Positions 40,707 through 50,680 of a DNA stretch of 64,000 nt are shown here, one piece after another. The notes under the pieces are model-generated. The model made no database searches. It had not been told where the DNA came from and saw only the letters and a list, made by a program, of their open reading frames with translations. The translations under genes were made by a program, and so were the position numbers. Within the stretch, counting starts at the first letter, position 1; every line of letters starts with the position of its first letter. Location: contig CAWGMT010000008.1 of NCBI GenBank assembly GCA_963823675.1, forward strand, positions 1,116,001 through 1,180,000, written 5' to 3'. Origin of the DNA: CAWGMT01 sp963823675 (GTDB lineage Bacteria; Planctomycetota; Planctomycetia; Isosphaerales; Isosphaeraceae).

Positions 40707-41225
40707 TCACTTCTTCCGCTTGTACGTGATATTTACCATCGGCTGTTCCTTACCGTCCTTTTCCGCCATGAACAGGCTGAAGTTAACCGTATCGGCATCT
40801 TTGATCTCTGTGATCGACTTGAACTTGGCCGGCTTGTCGTTCGGTCCGCGGCCCTCTCCTGTCATGGTCATGACCTTTTCGTCCTTGTCCAAGTTGCCTT
40901 CCATGGTCCTGGGCGATGTGGAGAAGGAATCCACCCAAATGCTCCGGTACTTCTTCGTCGTCGAGTCGTAAGTATCCAGGCCCTTGCCCTGAAACGTCAT
41001 GCCGCCGAATTCGCCTTCGAAGTCTCCAATCAGCCACAGCCCTCCCAGACCCATCTTGTAGGTCATCGTCCCCTTGCCGCTCTCCGTCTCTGCATTCCAG
41101 GTGCCCACCAGGCGCTTTAAATGGTCATGCTCCTTTCCCGGCTTCGGCGGTTCCTGAGCCCGTGCCGACGGTACCAGGTTCAAAAGGGCGACGCTTGCCA
41201 ACAGCGCCCGCAGAAAGAGTGCCAT
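40707..41225 (-). CDS. DUF1579 family secreted protein
   Basis: 172 residues with a signal peptide (MALFLRALLASVALLNLVPSARA). The mature part has the family pattern HDHLKRLVGTWNAETE, LGGLWLIGDFEGEFGGMTFQ and YDSTTKKYRSIWVDSFS, followed by MTMTGEG and ITEIKDADTVNFSLF. DUF1579 proteins form a lipocalin-like barrel and their ligand is unknown. The frame is complete. On its downstream side lies the transposase remnant. Confidence 0.9.
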   Translation of the reverse strand: MALFLRALLASVALLNLVPSARAQEPPKPGKEHDHLKRLVGTWNAETESGKGTMTYKMGLGGLWLIGDFEGEFGGMTFQGKGLDTYDSTTKKYRSIWVDSFSTSPRTMEGNLDKDEKVMTMTGEGRGPNDKPAKFKSITEIKDADTVNFSLFMAEKDGKEQPMVNITYKRKK

Positions 41226-41369
41226 GCGATTATCCTCTCTTCAGTTAGATGCCGACCCGGCCGGCTGAGCCCTCAGCTGCGATCCCGGGAGGGCGATTCA
41301 TACTATGGTCGAACGGACCAGGACGAAATCGACACGCGTAACGAAATTTCTCAAAAAACTGGCTAAAGG

Positions 41370-42015
41370 GACGGAAACGGGGGCGCAGCTAGTTAGCGGT
41401 CGGCGGAACCGTGACCGGGACGGCTTTCGGTTCTTTTGCGTTTGGCATTGCCAGCACTTACCTGGCGCAAGTTCGCCATGTCGTCCGCAACTTGGCTCGC
41501 TCTGCGGGGCCGGCCCTCCGGACGAACCGTGTGCTGCAAGCCCGGTTGGCTTACAGTTTGCATCACCCAGTTGTCCGCGCAGTAGGCTCGTCCTCTGGCG
41601 ATGCTCACCCGCACTCGATCGAATTCCATCGCGGTTAGAGGAGAGTTGACGCGAACCGTCCAGTTCGCGGGCCTCCACCGGCCAGGGCGGTAGCAACGCC
41701 TTGACCGCCTTGTCACCGTCTGCCCTCGACCCCAGACTGCTCCAGCGCCAAAGCTCCGACCGCTCGACGAGCCCCGCCGACAAAGGATCTCGCTCGACAT
41801 AACGCAAGAGGGACAGGAGATGGTCGTCACATTGTACCTGGAAGCTCTTGAATCGTCCCTGATAGAGAGGTCCGTAGCCCACAGTAAACAAGCCCGCCAG
41901 GTGCTACTCTCGCTGTTCCAGGCATAACGCTCAATGGTACCAAAACGACGGCGCGGCCACAATACTAACTGCGTCCCTGTTTCCGTGTCAATACTAGCTG
42001 CGTCCCTGTTTCCGT
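41370..42015 (-). mobile_element. Truncated-RAYT element, copy A
   Basis: The left end GACGGAAACGGGGGCGCAG (41370-) and right end CTGCGTCCCTGTTTCCGT are inverted copies of about 24 bases; the right end is duplicated in tandem (41964-41986 and 41993-42015). Inside, the minus strand encodes only the C-terminal region of a RAYT/Y1-type transposase: YQGRFKSFQVQCDDHLLSLL, RYVERDPLSAGLVERSELWR, then a 2-base deletion near 41668 shifts to NWTVRVNSPLTAMEFDRVRV. The HUH catalytic region is absent. Confidence 0.8.
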
Positions 42016-42271
42016 GTTCTCCTGGGCCGACCGTCCCTGGCCGAGAACCCCACCGGATCGCGACGATCAGACCCCTTGTTTCACCGTGCCCGCGATCGCC
42101 GTGGAGGAACTGCTAAGCGTTGTGCGACTTCCGGCCCGCTAGGGATTGCTCTCCGCCCTCGACAGGCCGAACCGCCCGCAGGGACCAACCTGACGACGCT
42201 ATCTCCAAAGGTCTTGCCTTTCGCGGCGTCTATCCCATACCGTAAAAACAGCCCCGAAAAAGGAGTATCCC

Positions 42272-43228
42272 ATGAGAGGATTGCTGGCCGCGATCCCGTT
42301 TGTATTCCCCGTCTTCGTCGCCGCCCAAGACTCCGTCGGCTCCGTCAAAGACGCCCCCCCCCGGATCACGCCCGAAATGAAGGCCAAGACGGAAACCATC
42401 GCCCGGGCACTCGAGGGTCTCACGCCCGAAGGCTTCACGAAAAAGAGCCTTGTTGAACGCTACACCGAAGCCAACTTGTACGAGAAGATCGACGGCCGGT
42501 CCGAACTGTTTCAGTCCTACGACGTGACGGGCATGACCTTCGTCACCTTCTCCAAAGCGGACGACCCAGCCAAATTCATCGACGTCTTCCTCTACGACAT
42601 GACCACCCCCCTCGGCGCCTTCGGCGTCTATTCGGTCGAGCGCCCGTCTGGCAGCAAGGCCATCGCAACCGGCGACGGCGGCCACCGCACCGGGGCGGAT
42701 TTATTCTTCCGGAAGGGCCAATACTATGCGTCGATCCTGACATCGGGACCCGACGAGGAGGTCCAGAAAGCGGTATCGGCCTTGGCCGATACACTGGCGA
42801 ATCGCCTGAAAGGCAAAGCGGCGGAGCTATGGGGTCTCGCCATGCTCCCGGCGAAGAATCGGATCGACGATACGGTCCAATACCTCATGGTCGATGCCCT
42901 GGGGCTCGACTTCCTGACCAACGCGTTCACGGCCCAATACCGCGACGGCGAGGCCGAGTTCACCGGCTTCGTCGCGCGCTGCAAATCAGCTGATAACGCC
43001 GCAGAAGTCCTGGCCAAGTACAAGGCCCACCTCGAAGAATTCGGCGACATGGCCGAACCGGCCAAAATCGAAGGGGCGTCGGTCATGTTCGCCGAGGTGG
43101 GCGGCGGCGACTTCGACGGCGCCTGCCAAGTCGGCGACGTCATCGCCGGCGTCACGGCGGTCAAGGGCCGCGACGCGGCCGTCAAGGCCATGACCTTCCT
43201 GCTCAAAGGACTGAAGATCCCGAAATGA
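42272..43228 (+). CDS. DUF6599-like secreted protein
   Basis: 318 residues. ATG 42272 has AAGGAG seven bases upstream. A signal peptide (MRGLLAAIPFVFPVFVAA) precedes VERYTEANLYEKIDGRSELF, FVTFSKADDPAKFIDVFLYD and LGAFGVYSVERPSGSKAI. These are the phrases of a protein family I know as DUF6599, secreted proteins often near oxidoreductases and Tat-exported enzymes. It is convergent with an aldo/keto reductase carrying a Tat signal, consistent with that association. Molecular function unknown. The reading frame is intact. Confidence 0.8.
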   Translation: MRGLLAAIPFVFPVFVAAQDSVGSVKDAPPRITPEMKAKTETIARALEGLTPEGFTKKSLVERYTEANLYEKIDGRSELFQSYDVTGMTFVTFSKADDPAKFIDVFLYDMTTPLGAFGVYSVERPSGSKAIATGDGGHRTGADLFFRKGQYYASILTSGPDEEVQKAVSALADTLANRLKGKAAELWGLAMLPAKNRIDDTVQYLMVDALGLDFLTNAFTAQYRDGEAEFTGFVARCKSADNAAEVLAKYKAHLEEFGDMAEPAKIEGASVMFAEVGGGDFDGACQVGDVIAGVTAVKGRDAAVKAMTFLLKGLKIPK

Positions 43229-43385
43229 CCTGGCGCGGCGTCTGCTGATAGGCCAAGAGGTTGGCGATTCCCTGCGGATCGGGGTCAACCTCCAGCTCTT
43301 CCAGCATCATCGACAGACCGTTCGCCCGCATCGAGGGCATGTCGGCCCGGCGAACGGTGCGCTCAGCGCCGCCGTGGAAGGCTAC
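43203..43385 (-). pseudogene. Possible remnant of a PVC-type haem-binding domain protein
   Basis: The minus strand reads VAFHGGAERTVRRADMPSMR, ANGLSMMLEELEVDPDPQGI and ANLLAYQQTP, which resembles the C-terminal end of PVC-group cytochrome-like proteins (pattern: ...LMPEGLE...DMADLLAYL). It overlaps the end of the DUF6599 gene on the other strand and has no start. A weak match. Confidence 0.3.
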
Positions 43386-43424
43386 CCTCAGGCGGAGCGG
43401 CAGACAAAAAACGGTCGGCGTCGA

Positions 43425-44458
43425 TCAAGCCCTGACGAAGAGCTCCGCCGAGCGCTGAACGGCTGTGAGGTTCTCTTTGAAATGGGCGAAGTTCTGCATG
43501 TCTGAATTGACCACGTCGACGCCGTGGGCGAGGACAAACGCGTAGGACCGTTGCCAGGGCGAAAGCCCCGATTGCATAAGCTTGTCGCTGTAGTGCCCGT
43601 CGAAGGCGTTCGCCAACTCCTTACCGCCGCGGGACGATAAGTAGCGGGCCGCCTTCATACCGACGAGACCGATGCCGGCGTCCCGGGCGCGCTGCAGTGT
43701 GGGCTGAAGCTCGACCATCGTCGGCGTGCCGGGAAGGAGACTCTTCGAATCCCAGTCGTACCACCCGGCGGGGGTGATGGCGATCATGGCGAGGTCGTAC
43801 CAGCCCGTTCCAATCATGGCCTCGAGCACTTGCTGCGCCCGCTTGTGGGTACTCACGCCCCAATGGCCCACCTTCCCGGCCTGTTTCGCCTTGAGGAAGG
43901 CCTCATGCAGTTGCTCGCATCGGACGACCTCCGGTTCGCCGACGCCCATGAGGTAGTAGGCGTCCACATAGTCGGTACCCAGATCGGTGAGGCTCGCATT
44001 GAGCAGCCCCGTCCAGTAATCGGCCAGAAACTTGCCTTGCTCGACGGTCAACGGCTTGCCCGGTTCGTAGCCGTCAATGGGACGCAACGGCGCTTTGGAC
44101 GTGACCCAGATCTTGCCGCGGTGCGCCGCGAGGAAGGGGGCGAAGGCGCGCTCGCTACCCTTGTAATAGGCGTTGGAGCCGAGATCGTAGAAGTTCACGC
44201 CCGCGTCGAACGCCGCGCTCAGCAACCGAACGGCCTTCCCGCCCATCAACGCCGCCCCGCCGCCGAAAACGAGGTGGCTGCACATGAAATTCGTCCGGCC
44301 GAGCTTGCGGTAGGGCATGCCGCTCCGCTCGTTGCGGTGGATCAGGCCGTCGGCCGGCGCGTCCTGGGCCGCGCCGACGGCGCGACGGCCGCCGTGGCAG
44401 TGGCGGCGGCGGTGGTCTTGATGAATGCCCGGCGGTTCATCTCGTACGGCGCGGTCAT
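43425..44458 (-). CDS. Tat-exported aldo/keto reductase (one frameshift)
   Basis: The reductase body (44318 to 43425) has MPYRKLGRTNFMCSHLVFGG, the FDAGVNFYDLGSNAYYKGSE cofactor region, a catalytic-type Y in this segment, and WVTSKAPLR and VGHWGVSTHKRAQQVL. The N-terminus lies in another frame: ATG 44458 (or ATG 44440) with a Tat signal MNRRAFIKTTAAATATAAV. Joining near 44385 gives GAAQDAPADGLIHRNERSG. Family members reduce carbonyl groups with NADPH; exported ones in planctomycetes have unknown substrates. Convergent with the DUF6599 gene. Confidence 0.82.
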
Positions 44459-44500
44459 GGCGCTACCCCTGCAGCTGGACGATCCCGGCACTGTTACATC

Positions 44501-44650
44501 CTACCACTGTAGGCTTGACGGGCGCATCACGTCAACCTTCGCCGCCTTTCGCCGTGTCAACAGCGGCCGCTGGTAGCGCTCCACGAGGCGGCAGAACGAC
44601 TCGACGTTTGCCGCCAGCACCCGCCGGATCGCATCGAGGTCGTCGTTCAT
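44501..44650 (-). pseudogene. Truncated ECF sigma factor (region 2 start only)
   Basis: 49 codons from ATG 44650: MNDDLDAIRRVLAANVESFC followed by RLVERYQRPLL, the exact opening of an RpoE-type sigma factor region 2. After about 31 residues the sequence becomes unrelated and stops. It sits between the Tat reductase gene and mobile-element copy B, and was probably cut by rearrangement. Confidence 0.55.
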
Positions 44651-44763
44651 GGCGCCCTGCCCTGCCGCACTGAACTCCCGCGGAGAGGTTATACAGCCGG
44701 ACCCGGAAAAAGTTCCCGCGGCCTCGAGGGTCCCTGAAGCATCCACAAATGACTTAACCACAG

Positions 44764-45381
44764 GACGGAAACGAGGACGCAGCTAGTTAGCGGTCGGCGG
44801 AACCGTGACCGGGACGGCTTTCGGTTCTCTTGCGTTTGGCGTTGCCAGCACTTACCTGGCGCAAGTTCGCCACGTCGTCCGCAACTTGGCTCACTCTGCG
44901 GGGCCGGCCTTCCGGACGAACCGTGTGCTGCAAGCCCGGTTGGCTTACAGTTTGCATCACCCAGTTGTCCGCGCGGTAGGCTCATCCTCTGGCGATGCTC
45001 ACCCGCACTCGATCGAATTCCTTCGCGGTTAGAGGAGAGTTGACGCGAACCATCCAGTTCGCGGGCCTCCACCGGCCAGGGCGGTAGCAACGCCTTGACC
45101 GCCTTGTCACCGTCTGCCCTCGACCCCAGACTGCTCCAGCGCCAAAGCTCCGACCGCTCGACGAGCCCCGCCGACAAGGGATCTCGCTCGACATAACGCA
45201 GGAGGGACAGGAGGTGGTCGTCACATTGTACCTGGAAGCTCTTGAATCGTCCCTGATAGAGAGGTCCGTAGCCCACAGTAAACAAGCCCGCCAGGTGCTA
45301 CTCTCGCTGTTCTAGGCATAACGCTCAATGGTACCAAAACGACGGCGCGGCCACAATACTAGCTGCGTCCCTGTTTCAGTC
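44764..45381 (-). mobile_element. Truncated-RAYT element, copy B
   Basis: 618 bases with inverted ends GACGGAAACGAGGACGCAG (44764-) and CTGCGTCCCTGTTTCAGTC (to 45381). The interior is nearly identical to copy A and shares its 2-base deletion (GGGCCTCCACC where copy D has GGGCCGCTCCACC). Its right end lies about 110 bases before the first codon of the truncated metalloprotease-like gene, which lost its N-terminus. Confidence 0.85.
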
Positions 45382-45490
45382 CCCTTGCGATAGGATCAGA
45401 ACCACCGAAGGCAAGGAATTTATCCTCGATCCGGGTTTTGCTGAACTCCTTTTGCGGTTCCACTTAGAATAATAAACGACAAACGCCACC

Positions 45491-48120
45491 GTGTGCTTCG
45501 GCGGCACCAGGACGTACACTCGCGTTGAGCGCGTGGGAGAAGTCCCCGCAGCCGACCTCCCGATGTCGGTCGCGCGCGCCTTGAGCGCCGACATCAACCA
45601 CGACGGGCGAATCGACGTCCTCGTCCCGCGCGGCGACGGCCGCCTTCTCGTGCTCTTGAACCGCCCCGGCGACGGCGGACGGCCGCGGTTTGATGGCTCG
45701 CTGGCGCTCGGTGCACCAACCGACGCCATGGAAATCGACGTCGGCACGTTTGGCGCCCCGGCGCGCCAGCGGCTGGTATGGGTTAACGCAGACGGTCGAA
45801 CTCAATGCCGCCACGCTCGCCCTTGCCGGCGCCGGCCTTCAAGTGGGAAGCCCCGAGCGCTTGCTCGAAATCGGCAAGGGCGCGCATCTGGCCGTGGGAA
45901 GATTCCTCGGCCGCGCAGGCGATGACATCATCGCCGGCCGCCAACTCCTCGAGGGCGGCGATCCCGCCTCGGCCGTTGAGATTCAAGCGCTGCCGACCGC
46001 CGCTGAGTGGAAGAGCGACCTCTGGTGGCGCGCCGGCGACATCGACGGTAACGGCATGGATGACCTCGTCCGCAAGCGGACGCTCCCCGAGTCCGCGGGC
46101 GGCCCTGAAGTCGTGATCCAGTTCGCCGCGCGCCCGGGCGAGGCACAACCAGGCTACTTCGACGACGACCTGGACGGTCTGCCCGACGCGTGGGAAACGG
46201 GCGCGATCAGGCCGGGAAGGCTCGACTTGAAGGCAATCGGCTGCAAGCCCGGGCGCAGCGACGTCATCGTCGAGCTCGAGCGGTTCGACACCGTGGATGT
46301 CCCACTGTTGTACCAGGAGGTGCCGGTCACCGTGCGGTACTTCGCGTCGCTGCCCGTCGCCAATCCCGACGGCACGCGCGGCATCGCGATGCACGTGATC
46401 TACCGCCCGCCGATCCCGCATGTGAAGTTCGCCGAGGTGAAAGAGCATTTCAACGAATGGTACCCGCCGCGGGAGCATCTTGGCATCGTGCACACGATGT
46501 TCTGCGGCGCGGAGGGCGACCCCGACTGGTCCCGCGCCGGGATGATGGGCGCCGACGGCAAGTTCGTTCTGGGCCCGCCCGTCCACGACGTGATGTCACG
46601 CGAGTTCGGGCACGAGCTGGGTCTCCCGCACGAAGCGTTTCAGCCTCACAACTCGCCGATCTACATGAGCCTGATGAGCAACGCCTACATCGTCGGTCCG
46701 GGTGGGAGGCTAGATCTTACGCGCTATTCCGAAGGGCGGCTCTCCTCGCTCATCCTCAACGAGCGTCACCTCTCGGAGCGAGTTCCCTTTCGTTTTGACC
46801 AGGTGCGGTTCTTGTCCTGGACGCCGTACATGTTTCCGCTCGAGTCCGCGCCCGGCGGGGTCACACTCGTTGACTGGAACCGAAACGGAGTCTTCGGCGA
46901 GGAGGACACGATCGCCGACATCAACTATTGCGAGGGCACAAGCCCCGGAGCCCTGCATGAACTCGGGCGCTGCGACACCGCCCCTGCTCTCGTCACCCAC
47001 GGCAGCCCTGATACCGGACGATTGCTGGTGCTTTATGGTCAGGCCGGAACGCTGAAGCTTCGCCAGTGGCGAGGGACGAATGTCAACACGGACGGCGACA
47101 ACTGGTCGCCGGAGGTGATCGTCGAGCCCGCGGGCCTTCGGGGTGACCCGACAGCGGTACATGTCGCCGACGCGACCTGGGTGGCCTACCAGACCACCGA
47201 TCAAGCCGTGCTTCGGGGGATCTGGTTCTCTGGCGACCATTCCACGATCGGCCCCCGAATAACCGTGGCGGAAAGCCGGGGGGCGGAGCCCACTTTGACA
47301 TCCTTCGCCGGCGAGCTGGCACTTTTTCTGTGGCGCGGACCCAACCGCCCCTTCGGCTTGCGGATGGCGAGGCTCCGGGGCCGGCAGCCGGAATTCGGCC
47401 GTGCGGAGGAGTCCGGCTTTAGCAGCCTCATTCCCGTCGCCGCGGTCGAGGCCCGCGAGCGCAACGAGCCAGATCTGTGCGTCGGCGTCACCGTGCCCGT
47501 CGCGCCAGACGGCCGGCCCAGGACGATCGTGGGCCGATTCAGGCGCGACTCCAACGGCCGATGGCGCCGAACGCAACGTGAGCTGGTCGCGGGCGACTTC
47601 TGCAACAACCCCAACCCACAGCCCTTTGTCGATCACGCCGGGTTCCGGATGCAGCTCCTCTGGCGGCCCGAGACGGGCTTTGCCTCGTTCGGCAGGCTCT
47701 ACCACCTGACGGGCGGACCGCTCTCAGACCAGATCCCCTGGTCCGAGCAGTTCCTCTCCATGCAAGCTTCCGCACGTGAAACCGGCACGGGCTGGTTCAC
47801 CCGCCGATACTGTCAGGAGACCGGCACGACCTCGTCCACCCGCCGATACTTTCAGCTCACCAGCAGGCACGCGCCAGGGGCGTGCTGGTTCCGGTCTGAC
47901 ATCGCCTACGGCGTGTGCGTGCATGACGACAAGCCCGACCGAGAACAGCGTCCTCAAGCTGGCGTTCTACGGCAGCGGCGCGCTCCCGGAGCCGATGAGC
48001 GACTTCAACGACGTCGCCTTCATCCATCGCGTGGGGCTGAGCCATTCGATCTACGCCGTGACGCCGCAAACCGAGGCGGCGACGCTCGACCTTCCCGGTC
48101 CGATTCCGCCTAAACGATGA
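45491..48120 (+). CDS. Metzincin-like protein with altered zinc motif, N-terminus missing (two frameshifts)
   Basis: Three frames join into one protein of about 870 residues without a proper start; a stop lies just upstream. The first part has FG-GAP/VCBS-like turns (SADINHDGRIDVLVPR, GDIDGNGMDDLVRK). A segment DLDGLPDAWETGAI leads to SREFGHELGLPHEAFQPHNS and MSLMSNAY, which match the metzincin HExxHxxGxxH and Met-turn pattern except that the first histidine is arginine (CGC). The rest repeats beta-propeller-like blades. Frames change near 45775 (extra G) and near 47930 (C3 where C2 fits). Without the first zinc ligand, protease activity is doubtful unless the base is an error. Confidence 0.65.
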
Positions 48121-48409
48121 CCGGCCGGATCACGGCCGGTCGCCTCCGTTTGAGGAGGAAAAAACAGATCGCCCCCCCGGTTCGGCGGCTGGGAGATCGT
48201 TTATCTCCCGCGCATTCACGCCGGCCGGGCGGGAGAGCCGTCGCGCGTGATTACGGAAATCCGCTAGGCCGAATTGGGAACAAAATGGGAACAGTATTGG
48301 CAATATCAGCCCAATGCCGTGACAATGTGCCTGGATCAGGGCGGCCTCGTAACCGCCTTGAAGCCAAAACCTTTAAGTGTCACTCCAACGTGTTTCCAAT
48401 ACCACGTAT
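48121..48409. other. Intergenic region
   Basis: No gene is supported. The interval has unusually low G+C from about 48280 to 48410 (for example GGGAACAAAATGGGAACAG) compared with its neighbours, which fits imported DNA next to the tRNA fragment. Confidence 0.4.
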
Positions 48410-48480
48410 ATGGCAGAAGTCCCGGACTCAAAATCCGGTCCTCGCAAGAGGGTGTGGGCTCAGGTCCCACCTTAGGTGCT
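48410..48480 (+). tRNA. tRNA-Leu(CAA) 3' fragment, possible attachment-site scar
   Basis: The anticodon stem-loop CCGGA-CTCAAAA-TCCGG (48422-48438), the long variable arm CCTC-GCAA-GAGG and a T-arm stem GTGGG/CCCAC are all present in order, as in tRNA-Leu. The 5' acceptor strand and D arm are absent. The T loop reads CTCAGGT, not TTCRANY. Integrases that use tRNA genes leave such 3' halves. It is not a functional tRNA. Confidence 0.6.
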
Positions 48481-48713
48481 GAAACAACCGCGCCACCCAA
48501 TCCATGCAAAGGTCGAGTCGCCGGACGAACAGCGGCTCAGGCAGGCGTACCGCGGATCGATCGTCTGGACTGGCGCGTTCATCGGTCGATTGCCGACGAC
48601 GATGCGCGGCTAGCCCTCGCGCTTCGGGGGCAGGTTAGCAATCGATGCGCGAGTTGGCGAGCAGTTGGGGGCCCAGCGGGGGCGTAGGATGAATCCGGAA
48701 CGTCCAAACTTGA

Positions 48714-49560
48714 GCCGAGTAGGGAAGGGGCGCCCGGCGGACTCGATCGAGCTTCGGGTTTCCCCTTCCCCCTCTAAAATTCCGTACGGCGGGTTTTCCC
48801 CAGTACGGCTTCAAATGGACCGTCAGGGGCGACCTTCGATGAGGTTCCAGGGGTTAAGTGCCGTCCACATACGCCCCGCGACTCCGTCTTATACGCCCCC
48901 GCAGTTGCAGCTCCCAGGAATACGTGATCCCCGAAGGGATTACCCGTTCGAGAACCTTTCGGTTCAATGTGGCACGACCCCCAGCAACTGACAACACGTC
49001 CATCCAGAGGCCCTTGGCTCGCCATCGGGTTATGTTGTCCCGACGGGTCATCGCTTACTACGGCCTCATCCGCCCCTCTGGATCCCTCCCCGCTGCTTAT
49101 GGATTCGCGGCGGGGTCTGCTGCACCCAAGGAAATCGGCTTGAGGTGGGAATCCAGAGGTTCCCCAATTTACTCCGTTGGACTGTGCTCGCGTGCCGCCT
49201 CCCTTACCCCGGTGGCCTCGAAGAGTGCGAACGACTGTTGCTTCCTCTTCGATTTTAGCCTTCACCGCCTATTTACAGGTTCGGCGACCACATTGGTCAT
49301 TTCGAGGCTGCAGAGTTCACTCCGAGCTTATTTCGCGCTCATGTTACGGCCCGCGAGCTGGCTAGCCCTCCTTTCGAGGACGTTTACATTCGAGCTTGCG
49401 CTGGCCGGGTCACCCCGAGCCAACGTCGAATATAACTACGTGGGTAAACAGTCAATTCCCACGACCGGACTTTCACCGGCAAGTCCAACAGCATTATGGG
49501 CTGCAGAAATAGGTCTGACCCCCGCGAGAGTTCTCGGGCAGGTCGTGACTGCCATCGATT
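48714..49560 (-). ncRNA. ORF-less group II intron-like ribozyme
   Basis: Read on the minus strand, the 3' end has a recognisable domain V, GAAGCCGTAC-TG-GGGAAAACCC-GC-CGTACGG (48812 to 48779). Domain VI follows with stem GGGAAGGGG/CCCCTTCCC (48774 to 48721), and the 3' terminus is CTACTCGGC. Upstream, GCCGGTGAAAGTCCGG near 49465-49480 has the look of domain I. No reverse transcriptase is encoded; conserved plus-strand frames across it appear to be shadows of RNA structure. The 5' boundary (GUGYG type) was not found, so the right limit is approximate. Confidence 0.6.
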
Positions 49561-49616
49561 CAACCAGAGATCGACCTGCGCCGGGCGGTCAGATGCCCAG
49601 CCGTGGAAAGCCGAGT

Positions 49617-49874
49617 TCACTGCGCGGTGATGATGATCACGTCCTCACTATAGTGCTCAGCCCAGCGGGCGTGACCGACCGAACGACAGTAGATCCGGGC
49701 AAGGTACTTTGGACCGAGCGTGAACGGGTCAGGCCTGACCTGAACGGCCTGGCGACTGGCGCTGATGCACAGAAACCGATCGTCGCGAGCGTTTAGCCAT
49801 CCAGTCACGGTCCGGGGTTCGCCGTTAGGGGTCAGCTCGGCGGTGGCCTGGGCAGTGGAGATCGTGCGAATCAT
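49617..49874 (-). CDS. Small protein of unknown function
   Basis: 85 residues from ATG 49874, with GGAG nine bases upstream. The composition is that of a real protein: MIRTISTAQATAELTPNGEP, RTVTGWLNARDDRFLCISAS and QVRPDPFTLGPKYLARIYCR. It reads like a small beta barrel. The group II intron lies immediately downstream, and its stop is close to where the intron's 5' end should be. No family recognised. Confidence 0.5.
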   Translation of the reverse strand: MIRTISTAQATAELTPNGEPRTVTGWLNARDDRFLCISASRQAVQVRPDPFTLGPKYLARIYCRSVGHARWAEHYSEDVIIITAQ

Positions 49875-50184
49875 CGGTGTCGCTCCATAAGGGGGCCCCC
49901 ACCCACGACTGTCGAGATGGGAGAGGGCGGTTGGGGATCAAAAGCCAACCAACGACACAGCTAAGGGCGAGCATCCAACCTCAGTAATAAATGGCATTTT
50001 CGAAGCCGGGGCTGGGAATGGCCCAGACTCAAAAGTAACTGACCAAAGCAAGGGTCTCTCGTCGGGAGAATTGGACATTTTTCTTGCTAATCCCGGACTG
50101 CGCGTTAACAATGACTGACTTGAAATCGTCGGATGACTAGATGAAGGGCAACCCGCCGGTGGCGGGGGGCTCGTTGAAGAGTAA
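49875..50184. other. Intergenic region
   Basis: No supported gene. GGGGGCCCCC near 49891 is a short palindrome. The right part leads into a very strong terminator at 50185, yet no plus-strand gene is visible before it. Confidence 0.4.
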
Positions 50185-50237
50185 GCCGACGTGGTCGAAT
50201 ACCTTCGGGGTGTTCCACCACGTCGGCTTTTTTTTCG
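50185..50237 (+). terminator. Strong rho-independent terminator
   Basis: AAGCCGACGTGGT (50185-50197) and ACCACGTCGGCTT (50219-50231) form a perfect 13-bp stem, followed by eight Ts. It is one of the clearest terminators in the window, but it does not follow an annotated plus-strand gene, so a short transcript may end here. Confidence 0.85.
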
Positions 50238-50317
50238 AGCCCTGGGAGGATCGTGGCGATGGGAGTTAGCCTCCATGACGCTGACTTCGCCGGGCGCAAC
50301 GGCTGGGAGGATGCGAA

Positions 50318-50680
50318 GTGAGTATTGACCATCACGAGCTGCGGTTGGCTTTCGGGCGCTTTCTGGAGGCAAAGCGAGCCCTCCGCCGAGCTTATCGAGA
50401 ATATGGTGTCTCACAATGCCCGTCTGAGTCGTTACCGATGCTCGAACGGGAAGCCGCCGACCGGGTGCGAAATGATTCGGTCCTGAGCGAGGAGATGCTG
50501 GAGCTGAAGGAGGAGATCGAGAGACTGAGGAAATCGCTCGCTCTGCTCCACACGTACTGTCTGAGGATACAGGAGCAGCGCGACACGCTTTTGGTCGATA
50601 GAGATAAGCTGTTGAATGCGTGCCAAGCGGTTGCCACGTGGATGCGAGACGACGATCTTCGTGAGTCCGGCAGCGCCTGA
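50318..50680 (+). CDS. Coiled-coil protein of unknown function
   Basis: 120 residues from GTG 50318, with GGGAGG eight bases upstream. The middle (MLELKEEIERLRKSLALL, LRIQEQRDTLLVDRDKLLNA) has regular heptads and should form a coiled coil. No membrane span. The opposite strand also stays open but encodes compositionally odd Ser/Pro-rich sequence, so this strand is preferred. No family recognised. Confidence 0.55.
   Translation: MSIDHHELRLAFGRFLEAKRALRRAYREYGVSQCPSESLPMLEREAADRVRNDSVLSEEMLELKEEIERLRKSLALLHTYCLRIQEQRDTLLVDRDKLLNACQAVATWMRDDDLRESGSA

Noticed and set aside
48410..48480. A functional tRNA-Leu gene
   Set aside because: The acceptor 5' strand and D arm are missing and the T loop deviates from TTCRANY.
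48858..49796. A 312-codon plus-strand frame resembling proteins often annotated as hypothetical
   Set aside because: It lies antisense to the group II intron-like RNA. Its apparent conservation in databases is better explained by RNA structure than by protein coding, and it has no ribosome site or fold-like pattern.
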